Numbered from the stretch's first letter, positions 1-5,414 are shown. The stretch is DNA of 5,477 nucleotides from Pseudomonadota bacterium (GCA_023390695.1 JAEWCJ010000289.1:1-5477), one strand, 5' to 3'. Notes: a model not told the origin generated them from the sequence alone. Translations and numbers: made by a program.

Positions 1-341
1 GGCATGCGCGGCGCGCGCGCCGGCGGGACGTCCGGGCGGGCCGGCACCGGCATGCGCGGACTGACAGAGCGGGGCGCCGCCGGCTCGGTTGTCTCAACGG
101 GCGGCAATCCCGGCAGACCGACGGCGCCGGACGGCCTTGCGCTCAGAGCTTCGGTCAAATTGATCAACTGCCGCAGCGCCAAGGCCAGCCCAATGACGAT
201 CAAACCGCCCATCAGGGCGGTCGTGCCGGCGATGATAAGGGTGTTGCCCAAACTGAATTCGTTGATCGGAATGCCAAATCCGACCATGATCACCCCGATC
301 GCAGCCGCCAGCAGCCCGATCACCAACAAAACAAAAGACAT
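1..341 (-). CDS. Small two-helix membrane protein with Pro/Arg-rich tail (C-terminus off the left edge)
   Basis: Reading left from ATG at 341-339, an open frame of 113 complete codons runs off the window with no stop. The start follows GAGG (348-351) with a 6-base spacer. The protein opens MSFVLLVIGLLAAAIGVIMV, a hydrophobic segment (about residues 3-23), followed by a short polar turn GIPINEFSLGN (23-33) and a second helix (about 34-57). From about residue 68 it becomes a low-complexity Pro/Ala/Arg tail in which PRMP occurs twice, 16 codons apart. The two-helix N-terminus resembles a conserved uncharacterised membrane protein of Bradyrhizobium-type genomes (recognition, no search). Predicted topology is an inner-membrane hairpin with a disordered tail; function unknown. 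It is transcribed divergently from sodB and has an EcfG-type promoter upstream (453-478), which suggests a stress-induced envelope role. A frame at 94-363 on the same strand lacks the hydrophobic pattern and is a shadow. Confidence 0.8.
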   Translation of the reverse strand, partial: MSFVLLVIGLLAAAIGVIMVGFGIPINEFSLGNTLIIAGTTALMGGLIVIGLALALRQLINLTEALSARPSGAVGLPGLPPVETTEPAAPRSVSPRMPVPARPDVPPARAPRM

Positions 342-360
342 CCCAAGCCTCGCGCCCCGG

Positions 361-381
361 CAAAATTCCAGCGGAATTGTG
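361..381. repeat. Palindromic operator-like site upstream of the two-helix membrane gene
   Basis: AATTCC (364-369), AGC, GGAATT (373-378) form a perfect 6-3-6 palindrome. The symmetry continues after one mismatched pair with CA (361-362) and TG (380-381). It lies 20 bases upstream of the ATG at 341, next to that gene's Shine-Dalgarno, and stands out as AT-rich in GC-rich surroundings. The layout suits a dimeric repressor site or a small leader hairpin near the ribosome binding site. No specific regulator is recognised. Confidence 0.35.
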
Positions 382-397
382 ACTTCGTTCAAGCTGG

Positions 398-424
398 CAG
401 GCAAGGGGCTGTCAAGTTTGCCTG
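398..424. repeat. Inverted repeat / possible hairpin in the divergent intergenic region
   Basis: CAGGCAA (398-404) and TTGCCTG (418-424) are perfect 7-base inverted arms around a 13-base loop. In the leftward transcript expected from the EcfG-type promoter it would be a leader hairpin. The loop holds TTGACA (minus strand, 415-410), which equals a housekeeping -35 box, but the matching -10 position (TTGAAC) is poor. It could be an operator, a leader structure or chance. Confidence 0.35.
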
Positions 425-452
425 TGCGCAGCCGATCCGCTCGAAAAGAGAT

Positions 453-478
453 AACGCCCCTCCAGGGCAATTCGTTCC
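453..478 (-). promoter_or_regulatory. EcfG-type general stress sigma factor promoter
   Basis: On the minus strand GGAAC (478-474) is followed by a 17-base spacer (473-457) and CGTT (456-453). This matches every fixed base of the consensus GGAAC-N16/17-CGTT known for the alphaproteobacterial general stress sigma factor EcfG. It points at the membrane-protein gene starting at 341, with an expected transcript start near 446 and a leader of about 105 bases. The leader would carry both inverted repeats at 398-424 and 361-381. Assignment is by motif match only. Chance matches to nine fixed bases are uncommon in a region this size, and the position and direction are right. Confidence 0.62.
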
Positions 479-512
479 GCGTCCAGCGGCCAGGAGAATA
501 TACGGGAAGAGA

Positions 513-541
513 TTGCCGAAAGATGCCGCAACGCCTAATGA
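513..541 (+). promoter_or_regulatory. Weak candidate promoter for sodB
   Basis: TTGCCG (513-518), a 17-base spacer and TAATGA (536-541) give a possible sigma-70-like promoter with a transcript start near 548 and a leader of about 50 bases. The -35 box matches four of six TTGACA positions; the -10 box is poor. It is chosen on spacing and position; an alternative -10 is the AT-rich run near 496-502. No iron- or manganese-regulator box is recognised. Confidence 0.2.
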
Positions 542-597
542 AGAGATCCTAAGCAGTCCAGTTTCGGACAAGTTCGTGTTTGAGGGAGAATCGTCCC

Positions 598-1200
598 ATG
601 TCATTTTCGCTGCCCGACCTTCCCTATGCCTATGACGCGCTGGCGCCATACATGTCGCGCGAGACGCTCGAGTATCACCACGACAAGCACCACTTGGCTT
701 ACGTCAATAACGGCAACAACCTGCTCAAGGGTAGCGAGTGGGAGGGCAAGTCTCTCGAAGAGATCGTCAAAGGCTCCTTCGGCAAGAATGCCGGCCTCTT
801 CAACAATGCCGGTCAGCATTACAATCACATCCATTTCTGGAAATGGATGAAGCCGAATGGCGGCGGCGACAAAATCCCCGGCGCGCTGGAGAAGAAGATC
901 GTCAGCGACCTGGGCTCCGTAGAGAAGATGAAGGAAGACTTCATCCAGGCCGGCGTCACGCAATTCGGCTCCGGCTGGAACTGGCTCGCGGTCAAGGACG
1001 GCAAGATCGTCGTGATGAAGACCGCCAACGGCGAAAACCCGCTGGTGCATGGCGCGCAACCCATTCTCGGCTGCGACGTATGGGAGCATTCCTATTACAT
1101 CGACTATCGCAACCGGCGGCCCGACTATCTCAAGGCCTTTGTCGATCATCTGGTGAACTGGGACTACGTCGCCGAGATGTTTGAGAAGGCGGCAAAATAG
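598..1200 (+). CDS. sodB: Superoxide dismutase, Fe type
   Basis: This 200-residue protein is a complete Fe/Mn-family superoxide dismutase, which converts superoxide to oxygen and hydrogen peroxide. No signal peptide is visible, so it should be cytoplasmic. The N-terminal helical hairpin carries EYHHDKHH with ligand His27 and, further on, QHYNHIHFW with ligand His77. The C-terminal domain has GSGWNWL (124-130) and DVWEHSYYIDYRNRRPDY with ligands Asp160 and His164. Gln73, four residues before the second His, sits where FeSODs carry the active-site Gln, and TANGENP has Gly where MnSODs usually place theirs. This favours iron, though cambialistic use cannot be excluded. The length is normal. ATG at 598 was chosen because GAGGGAGA (582-589) precedes it by 8 bases and the product then begins like E. 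coli SodB (MSF-LP-LPYA-DALAP). A TTG at 580 would add six unconserved residues. A membrane glycosyltransferase gene follows 22 bases downstream. Confidence 0.97.
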   Translation: MSFSLPDLPYAYDALAPYMSRETLEYHHDKHHLAYVNNGNNLLKGSEWEGKSLEEIVKGSFGKNAGLFNNAGQHYNHIHFWKWMKPNGGGDKIPGALEKKIVSDLGSVEKMKEDFIQAGVTQFGSGWNWLAVKDGKIVVMKTANGENPLVHGAQPILGCDVWEHSYYIDYRNRRPDYLKAFVDHLVNWDYVAEMFEKAAK

Positions 1201-1222
1201 TCACTCAACATCCTGCGCCCCG

Positions 1223-2839
1223 ATGACGACGCCGGAGCGCGTCTTCGACATGGCCGCGATTGCCGTATTGGTGGCAGTCGCGGCCATCGCTTTATTGACG
1301 TTCCGCGATTACGGCCTCGGCTGGGATGACTATACCCACGCCCAATACGGGCAAATGCTGCTCGACCTCTACGCGTCCAGCTTCACCGACACGCGCGCCC
1401 TCTCCTTCGTCAATCTGTACATGTATGGCGGCGGGTTCGACATGGCCGCCGCCCTGCTGGCCAAGATTCTGCCGTTCGATCTTTTCGAGACGCGCCGGCT
1501 GACCGGCGCGCTTATCGGATTGATCGGGCTGTTTGTGACCTGGCGGCTCGCGCGCCGCATCGGCGGTCCGCTTGCCGGCCTTCTGGCGCTCCTCCTGCTC
1601 GCCTGCAGCCCGCATTATTACGGCCACATGTTCTTCAATCCGAAGGACGCGCCGTTCGCGGTCGCGATGGTGATCCTGCTCTACGGCCTCACCCGCGCGC
1701 TGGAGGACTATCCAAGGCCCGGCCTCGTCACCACCGGCCTGTTCGGCCTTGGATTGGGGCTGACAATCGGCACGCGGATCATGGGTGGCATTGCCTCCCT
1801 CTACATGGTCGTGCCGCTGCTGATGCTCGCGATCGATGATACCCGCGCCACGGGGATGAAAAACGCGGCGGCGCGTTTTGGACGCTTCCTGCTGGCCCTG
1901 CTGCCGGGGTTTCTTCTCGCCTACGCGGTGATGGTGCTGCTCTGGCCCTGGTCCGCGCTTGAGCCGCTCAATCCCATTCGCGCCGTCGGCTACTTTGCCG
2001 AGTTCTTCGAGAAGCCGTGGAAGGAAATGTTCGAGGGCTCGCTGATTTCGGTGCCGGACATGCCGCGCAGCTATTTGCCCGTGCTGTTTTCGGTCAAGCT
2101 GCCGGAAATCCTTCTGGCGCTGGCGATCGGCGGCCTGATCGGCATCGCCGCCGCGTCGGCGAACAAAAGCATTCCGGTCCGCCGCCGCGCGGTTCTCGTG
2201 CTCGTCGCCATGGCGGCCGTATTGCCGCTTGCCATCGCCATTATCACGCGTCCGGCGATGTATAACGGCATCCGCCATTTCACCTTCGTCTTTCCGCCGA
2301 TGGCGATTGTTGCAGGCCTGGCCGGCGCCTGGCTGCTCGACCGGCTTGCGCGATGGCGGCGCCCCGCCGCGATCGCCGCCGGCGTCGTGATCCTGCTCGG
2401 CCTCATCGTGCCGGTGACCGCGATGGTGCGGCTGCATCCCTATCAATATACGCATTTCAACTGGTTCTCCGGCGGCATCCGCGCCGCCGATGCCCGCTAC
2501 ATGCTCGATTATTGGGGGCTGGCCTTCAAACAGGCCGCCAAGCAATTGCGCGTCAAGCTCGCCGAACGGCAGGAAGCACCGACGCAAGCCCGCCGCTGGC
2601 GCATCGCCGTGTGCGGACCGCATTCGTCCGCGTCGGTCGAACTGGGACCGGACTTCCTCGCCACCTGGGACACAAAAGGAGCGGATTTCGTCATGACGCT
2701 CGGCGAGTTTTATTGCGCCGAGATCAATGCGCCGGTCCTGGTGGAGATCGAACGCGATGGCATCGTGTTCGCGCGGGTCTACGACATCCGCGGCCGCAAC
2801 ATCCTGGACATGTTCACCATCCCGCCGGTCACACGCTGA
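1223..2839 (+). CDS. Polytopic membrane glycosyltransferase, GT39/PMT-like (GT-C fold)
   Basis: The 538-residue product (from ATG 1223) has about eleven hydrophobic segments, roughly at 10-27, 93-109, 114-128, 144-159, 170-186, 189-204, 222-241, 292-311, 322-341, 356-373 and 381-400. A more polar C-terminal part of about 134 residues follows. After the first helix comes LGWDDYTH, with Asp35-Asp36 at the start of the first extracytoplasmic loop, where GT-C enzymes (PMT, ArnT) hold their catalytic acidic pair. HYYGHMFFNPKDAPF (131-145) and RHFTFVFPP (351-359) look like family signatures. Such enzymes move a sugar from a lipid-phosphate donor to a periplasmic acceptor; donor and acceptor cannot be told here. 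No candidate start has a clear Shine-Dalgarno. TTG 1181 would overlap sodB and add 14 polar residues; ATG 1250 would shorten helix 1. ATG 1223 fits best and may depend on coupling with sodB. No clear terminator follows. Confidence 0.82.
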   Translation: MTTPERVFDMAAIAVLVAVAAIALLTFRDYGLGWDDYTHAQYGQMLLDLYASSFTDTRALSFVNLYMYGGGFDMAAALLAKILPFDLFETRRLTGALIGLIGLFVTWRLARRIGGPLAGLLALLLLACSPHYYGHMFFNPKDAPFAVAMVILLYGLTRALEDYPRPGLVTTGLFGLGLGLTIGTRIMGGIASLYMVVPLLMLAIDDTRATGMKNAAARFGRFLLALLPGFLLAYAVMVLLWPWSALEPLNPIRAVGYFAEFFEKPWKEMFEGSLISVPDMPRSYLPVLFSVKLPEILLALAIGGLIGIAAASANKSIPVRRRAVLVLVAMAAVLPLAIAIITRPAMYNGIRHFTFVFPPMAIVAGLAGAWLLDRLARWRRPAAIAAGVVILLGLIVPVTAMVRLHPYQYTHFNWFSGGIRAADARYMLDYWGLAFKQAAKQLRVKLAERQEAPTQARRWRIAVCGPHSSASVELGPDFLATWDTKGADFVMTLGEFYCAEINAPVLVEIERDGIVFARVYDIRGRNILDMFTIPPVTR

Positions 2840-3061
2840 CAGAAGATCGCACAGGGCTGTCCGTCTATGCGTTCGACGGCTTAACGCCTGCTCTGAACCT
2901 CAGGCCACGCGGTCATCGCAGCCGGCGAAAGCAATCGCGCCCGCCAGCCGGACCATCAGACATTGAGTGAAGGGGGTATATGCGCGCTTCGCCAGCCGCC
3001 GTCTTTGACGGGCGCCGCCGGACATCGCAGATCGCAGGGAGTCTGGCAAATCGCAGGGCGT
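2840..3061. other. Intergenic region between convergent genes, no clear gene
   Basis: These 222 bases separate the plus-strand glycosyltransferase from the minus-strand zinc-ribbon-like gene. No frame has a family-like protein. A small hairpin CCGTC-TTT-GACGG (2999-3011) lacks a T-run, and an imperfect direct repeat lies at 3031-3063. A 36-codon plus-strand frame at 2980-3090 behind AAGGGGG is very basic and not credited. Confidence 0.5.
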
Positions 3062-3063
3062 CT
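3031..3063. repeat. Imperfect direct repeat, period 19
   Basis: ATCGCAGGGAGTCT (3031-3044) recurs as ATCGCAGGGCGTCT (3050-3063) with one mismatch in 14 bases. A third partial copy, ATCGCAG, sits at 3024-3030. The array abuts the stop codon of the minus-strand zinc-ribbon-like gene. It may be a slippage product or a protein-binding array; no function is assigned. Confidence 0.5.
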
Positions 3064-3223
3064 ATTCGACGTAGGCTTCGCTCGCCTTAACCTGGTGCGA
3101 ACTTGCACAATACGGGCACCACAGCGACAGCTTGAGCGAACGCATCTCCAGCAACACGACCTCGTCCGTCTTGATGCTGGTCTGAACTTCCCGCCGGTTG
3201 TTCGGACAACGATATTTCAACAT
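3062..3223 (-). CDS. 53-residue Cys-containing putative zinc-ribbon protein
   Basis: From ATG 3223-3221 to TAG 3064-3062 the minus strand encodes 53 residues, beginning MLKYRCPNNRREVQTSIKTD. It contains CP near the N-terminus (Cys6) and WCPYC (Cys36, Cys39) near the middle, followed by His43 in a SSHQV context and an acidic end EAYVE. The pattern of a YRCP strand, a V-T-I-T-D turn, a central Leu-rich stretch and CPxC-x3-H matches small uncharacterised proteins common in Bradyrhizobium-type genomes (recognition, not searched). Cys6, Cys36, Cys39 and His43 could bind one zinc ion. The first knuckle has CPN rather than CxxC, so the site is incomplete compared with a classical four-Cys ribbon. 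An in-frame TAA just upstream leaves this as the only ATG start; an AAGGG about 11 bases upstream is a weak, distant ribosome binding site. Function unknown; a nucleic-acid-binding or redox role is possible. Confidence 0.72.
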   Translation of the reverse strand: MLKYRCPNNRREVQTSIKTDEVVLLEMRSLKLSLWCPYCASSHQVKASEAYVE

Positions 3224-3517
3224 GACTGACGCAACCCTTTCTTACGCAACCATGCTCACTTCAATGCTAACCCCCACATTGAATGATTCTCGCCGCCAGG
3301 AGTCTGTTTCCACCGTTTGTCCACAGAAGCCGTCATTGCACTGCAAGAGAACTGCGAGAGATAAGCCGCGCCATCTCGCGCATTGCGCAGGCAAGCCATT
3401 GACGGCGAACGACGATCGGGTTCGCAAGCGATTCTGCGTCACACTTGCGTGAGCACGACAAGTTCGGCGCAGCATCAGCAAAGATTCTGATGTCTCAGTA
3501 ATTTCTTCAATGACGGT
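3224..3517. other. Intergenic region, no convincing gene
   Basis: These 294 bases lie between two minus-strand genes. Frames at 3198-3452 (plus) and 3242-3481 (minus) give Arg/Ser/Thr-rich products with no family resemblance and no Shine-Dalgarno. Composition is less GC-rich than the flanking genes, as expected for non-coding DNA. It holds a small stem-loop (3473-3492) after the transporter gene and presumably the promoter of the 53-residue gene, but no good -35/-10 pair was found. Confidence 0.5.
3473..3492 (-). terminator. Weak stem-loop downstream of the MFS transporter
   Basis: CATCAG (3473-3478) and CTGATG (3487-3492) form a perfect 6-base stem with an 8-base loop, beginning 25 bases past the transporter's stop codon on the minus strand. 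No T-run follows, so this is at best a weak intrinsic terminator or an RNA 3'-end structure. Confidence 0.3.
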
Positions 3518-4747
3518 TCAGACAGCCGCTGCTTTGCGCTGCGCCACCGTGACCATGACGGTCGGAATCGCCAGCAGCGAACACAGGGCCGTCGCCAGGA
3601 TGACGATGTGCGGCGCGCCGTGATCCATCATGTAGCCGAAGGCTGGGGGGGCGAGGATGCCGCCGATGTTGAAGCCGGTGGTGACGAATCCGAATACCCG
3701 TCCGAACGCCCCGGGCGGGGTGACCGCGCGCACGATCATGTCGCGCGAGGGCTGGATCAGCCCGTTAAAGAAGCCCGACACCGCCATCAGCCCGAACAGC
3801 AGCGCCATGTTGAAATCGATGAAGGCGATCGGCAGCAGCGCCGCACCGCTGGCGGCAAGCCCGATCATGGCCACCACATCGTGCCGTTCGGTGCGGGAGG
3901 CGAGCACGCCGCCAGCCAGGACCGCGAACGCGCTCATGGTCAGATAGACGGTCAGCGCGGTCGCCGCCTCCGACAGCGGCATATTCCACAGCGCCTGCAG
4001 CGCCACGATCGCATAGCCCTGCGCCCCCACCGAGACGATGGCGATCAGCATGAAGAACAGGAGATTGAGGATGACCGGCATGCTCATCAGGATGCTGCCG
4101 CTCGACACGACCGGCTCCCCGTCCTTCGCCGCCGCCTTCGCATGCGCAGCCTCGCGGCCGGACAGCACGTCGCCGAAGAGGACGATCGCCAGCGCCGAGA
4201 CGAATCCCAGCGCGGCCCCGGCCAGGAAGGCGCCGCGCCAGCCGAACCAGGCGGCCAGCATCAGCATCAGCGCCGGCGTGACCGCGGTGCCGATGAAGCC
4301 GGCAAAGATATGAATCGAGAAGGCCTGACCGGTGCGCGCGGGCGAAATGCGGGTGGACAGCAACGCATAATCGGCCGGGTGATAGGCAGTGTTGGCGATG
4401 CCGAGCAACGCGAACATCAGCGTGAAGATGAGGAAGCTTGGCGCGACCGCCGCCGCCACCAGCGAGATCGCTCCCAGCACCAGACCGCCCACCAGCACCG
4501 TCTTCGCCGAGGTGCGGTCGACGAGATAGCCGGCCGGAGTCTGCAGCAAGGCGGAGAGGATATTGAACAGCGCGATGGCGGCGCCGAGCTCGGTGAAGCT
4601 GACACCGAATTCCGCCCGCAGGAACGGAAACAGCGGCGGCAGGATCAGGATATAGACGTGGCTGACGAAATGGGCGCTGCCCACGAGCCCGATGATTCTG
4701 AAATCGGCCGCGCGCGAATGTCCTGCAGCAAGGGTGGTGGATGTCAT
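3518..4747 (-). CDS. MFS transporter, Fsr (fosmidomycin-resistance)-like
   Basis: The 409-residue protein has the length and twelve-helix hydrophobic pattern of a major facilitator superfamily secondary transporter of the inner membrane. Helix 1 carries GSAHFVSHVYILILPPLFPFL-type residues (23-43) followed by EFGVSFTELG (46-55) and SALLQTPAGYLVDR (65-78). This closely follows the Fsr-branch layout with the motif-A-like GxLxDR between helices 2 and 3. AYHPADYALLS (121-131) is another branch-typical spot. A polar central loop at about 196-219 divides the two six-helix halves. In the second half, IQPSRDMIVRAVTPPGAFGR (331-350) is a characteristic cytoplasmic loop. The likely activity is proton-coupled efflux or uptake of a small organic molecule; the substrate cannot be read from sequence, and drug resistance should not be assumed. 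ATG 4747 is preceded by AGAAG only about two bases away, a poor ribosome binding site, yet MTSTTLAAGH gives a sensible cytoplasmic leader. Confidence 0.9.
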   Translation of the reverse strand: MTSTTLAAGHSRAADFRIIGLVGSAHFVSHVYILILPPLFPFLRAEFGVSFTELGAAIALFNILSALLQTPAGYLVDRTSAKTVLVGGLVLGAISLVAAAVAPSFLIFTLMFALLGIANTAYHPADYALLSTRISPARTGQAFSIHIFAGFIGTAVTPALMLMLAAWFGWRGAFLAGAALGFVSALAIVLFGDVLSGREAAHAKAAAKDGEPVVSSGSILMSMPVILNLLFFMLIAIVSVGAQGYAIVALQALWNMPLSEAATALTVYLTMSAFAVLAGGVLASRTERHDVVAMIGLAASGAALLPIAFIDFNMALLFGLMAVSGFFNGLIQPSRDMIVRAVTPPGAFGRVFGFVTTGFNIGGILAPPAFGYMMDHGAPHIVILATALCSLLAIPTVMVTVAQRKAAAV

Positions 4748-4773
4748 GTCTTCTGGTGTCCCGGGCGGCGCAC

Positions 4774-4779
4774 ACTATA
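4774..4779 (-). promoter_or_regulatory. Possible -10 box of the MFS gene
   Basis: TATAGT reads leftward at 4779-4774, 26 bases upstream of the transporter ATG, and matches five of six TATAAT positions. No recognisable -35 box sits 16-18 bases further upstream (the region reads GGCGACC). If used, the leader would be only about 20 bases. The call is tentative. Confidence 0.25.
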
Positions 4780-4903
4780 CGAAGAGGGCGGCCGGTCGCC
4801 ATGCTTTGCCGATGGGGCGGTCATCCGCCTGCCGCGGGTCTGAGCGATTTCAACCGGGATGATTGAAGGATCTGGTTTTCCTCCGTTTGCGGCACCGATG
4901 GAA

Positions 4904-4934
4904 CCGGAGCGGGATCTGCAGGCCGCCGCTCCGG
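4904..4934 (-). terminator. Stem-loop terminator candidate after the GlsB-family gene
   Basis: CCGGAGCGG (4904-4912) and CCGCTCCGG (4926-4934) are perfect 9-base inverted arms with a 13-base loop. The structure begins 12 bases after the minus-strand stop codon at 4947-4949. The following minus-strand bases (TTCCATC) are not a real T-run, so it resembles the T-poor terminators seen in GC-rich genomes. It would separate the stress-type gene from the transporter gene downstream. Confidence 0.5.
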
Positions 4935-4946
4935 ATGATCCCACCG

Positions 4947-5204
4947 CTAGGCGGTTCGCCGCACCGCGCGCGCGGCAAAAATCAGAATACAGGCGCCGAC
5001 GAAGCCCGCAATCAGATAGCCGAACCAGCCCGCAAAGCTGACGCCGAGCAGCCCGAACAGGAAACTCGCCAGCGCCGCACCGATAATGCCCATCAGGATG
5101 TTCATGAACACCCCGGTATTGGATTCCATGAACATGCTGGCCAGCCAGCCAGCAAGTCCGCCGATGATGATGGCTGCGATCCAGCCGACTTGCGCGTCTT
5201 CCAT
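4947..5204 (-). CDS. GlsB/YeaQ/YmgE family (transglycosylase-associated) small membrane protein
   Basis: The 85-residue product begins MEDAQVGWIAAIIIGGLAGW and has three hydrophobic segments, about 7-25, 32-55 and 59-78, ending in the basic tail RAVRRT. The pattern WI-IIGGLAGWLASMFM, a short polar turn, MNILMGIIGAALASFLFGLLG and a final Gly-rich helix is diagnostic of the family historically called transglycosylase-associated proteins. Members lie in the inner membrane and are often linked to stress responses; their biochemical role is unsettled, and the name does not show transglycosylase activity. ATG 5204 was chosen because GGAGG (5212-5216) lies 7 bases upstream and the protein then has normal family length. 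The frame stays open to ATG 5372, but those 56 extra residues are polar and unlike the family. A possible EcfG promoter (5277-5301) and a stem-loop after the stop suggest a single-gene transcript. Confidence 0.92.
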   Translation of the reverse strand: MEDAQVGWIAAIIIGGLAGWLASMFMESNTGVFMNILMGIIGAALASFLFGLLGVSFAGWFGYLIAGFVGACILIFAARAVRRTA

Positions 5205-5227
5205 TGCCTTCCCTCCATGAATTGGCC

Positions 5228-5260
5228 ATGGCCGGTGAATGGCCGGTGCATGGCCGGCCC
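5228..5260. repeat. Three tandem 11-bp repeats upstream of the GlsB-family gene
   Basis: ATGGCCGGTGA (5228-5238), ATGGCCGGTGC (5239-5249) and ATGGCCGGCCC (5250-5260) are consecutive 11-bp units sharing ATGGCCGG. They lie between the candidate promoter at 5277-5301 and the Shine-Dalgarno at 5212-5216, so they would be transcribed as part of the leader. The spacing of about one helical turn would place identical faces of each unit on the same side of the DNA. Confidence 0.75.
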
Positions 5261-5276
5261 TTGAGCCAAAAGTTCC

Positions 5277-5301
5277 AACGCGCATTGGCGGGAATGGTTC
5301 A
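5277..5301 (-). promoter_or_regulatory. EcfG-like promoter candidate for the GlsB-family gene
   Basis: On the minus strand TGAAC (5301-5297), a 16-base spacer (5296-5281) and CGTT (5280-5277) match eight of nine fixed bases of GGAAC-N16/17-CGTT. The mismatch is the first G of the -35 element. The predicted start near 5270 gives a leader of about 65 bases containing the 11-bp repeats. Family members are often stress-induced, which fits, but the imperfect -35 keeps this tentative. A second GGAAC at 5276-5272 has no CGTT at the right distance. Confidence 0.38.
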
Positions 5302-5344
5302 TCACGCGGCATGTCCCCTGCTGCATCCCCCTGCAACGCGCAGA

Positions 5345-5374
5345 CGATGACGCGAGCGCGGACGTGCGTCATCG
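5345..5374. repeat. Strong stem-loop in the right-hand intergenic region
   Basis: CGATGACGC (5345-5353) and GCGTCATCG (5366-5374) are perfect 9-base inverted arms around a 12-base loop. Read rightward it is followed by CCCGTATTGTTTG, mildly T-rich; read leftward no T-run follows. It lies upstream of the candidate glsB-like promoter, so it may end a leftward transcript from beyond the window, or be an operator-type site. Confidence 0.5.
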
Positions 5375-5414
5375 CCCGTATTGTTTGAGGCGCCGGGATC
5401 GCCTTCAGTCTTCT

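Noticed and set aside
94..363. 89-codon minus-strand frame in the left region
   Set aside because: It is another frame over the two-helix membrane protein, which has a better start, ribosome binding site and protein-like pattern.
387..415. TTGACA on the minus strand (415-410) as a housekeeping promoter
   Set aside because: At 16-18 base spacing the -10 sequences (CTTGAA, TTGAAC, TGAACG) are poor, and the EcfG-type match just upstream explains expression better.
1292..2623. 443-codon minus-strand open frame across the glycosyltransferase gene
   Set aside because: It is rich in Arg, Gln, His and Glu with no family pattern, as expected antisense to a GC-rich membrane-protein gene. The sense frame has clear helices and motifs.
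2980..3090. 36-codon plus-strand frame starting ATG behind AAGGGGG
   Set aside because: Very short, highly basic, overlaps the end of the zinc-ribbon-like gene and the direct repeat, and resembles no known family. The good Shine-Dalgarno alone is not enough.
3317..3325. TTGTCCACA, one mismatch from the DnaA box TTATCCACA
   Set aside because: A single isolated copy with no cluster, AT-rich unwinding element or replication gene nearby; likely chance.
3608..4843. 411-codon plus-strand open frame antisense to the MFS gene
   Set aside because: Low-complexity Arg/Asp/His/Gln composition mirrors the hydrophobic sense codons. The sense frame is a recognisable transporter.
4947..5372. Longer 141-residue version of the GlsB-family protein
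   Set aside because: The extra N-terminus is polar and Pro/Arg-rich, spans the repeats and promoter candidate, and the internal ATG at 5204 has a strong GGAGG at ideal spacing.
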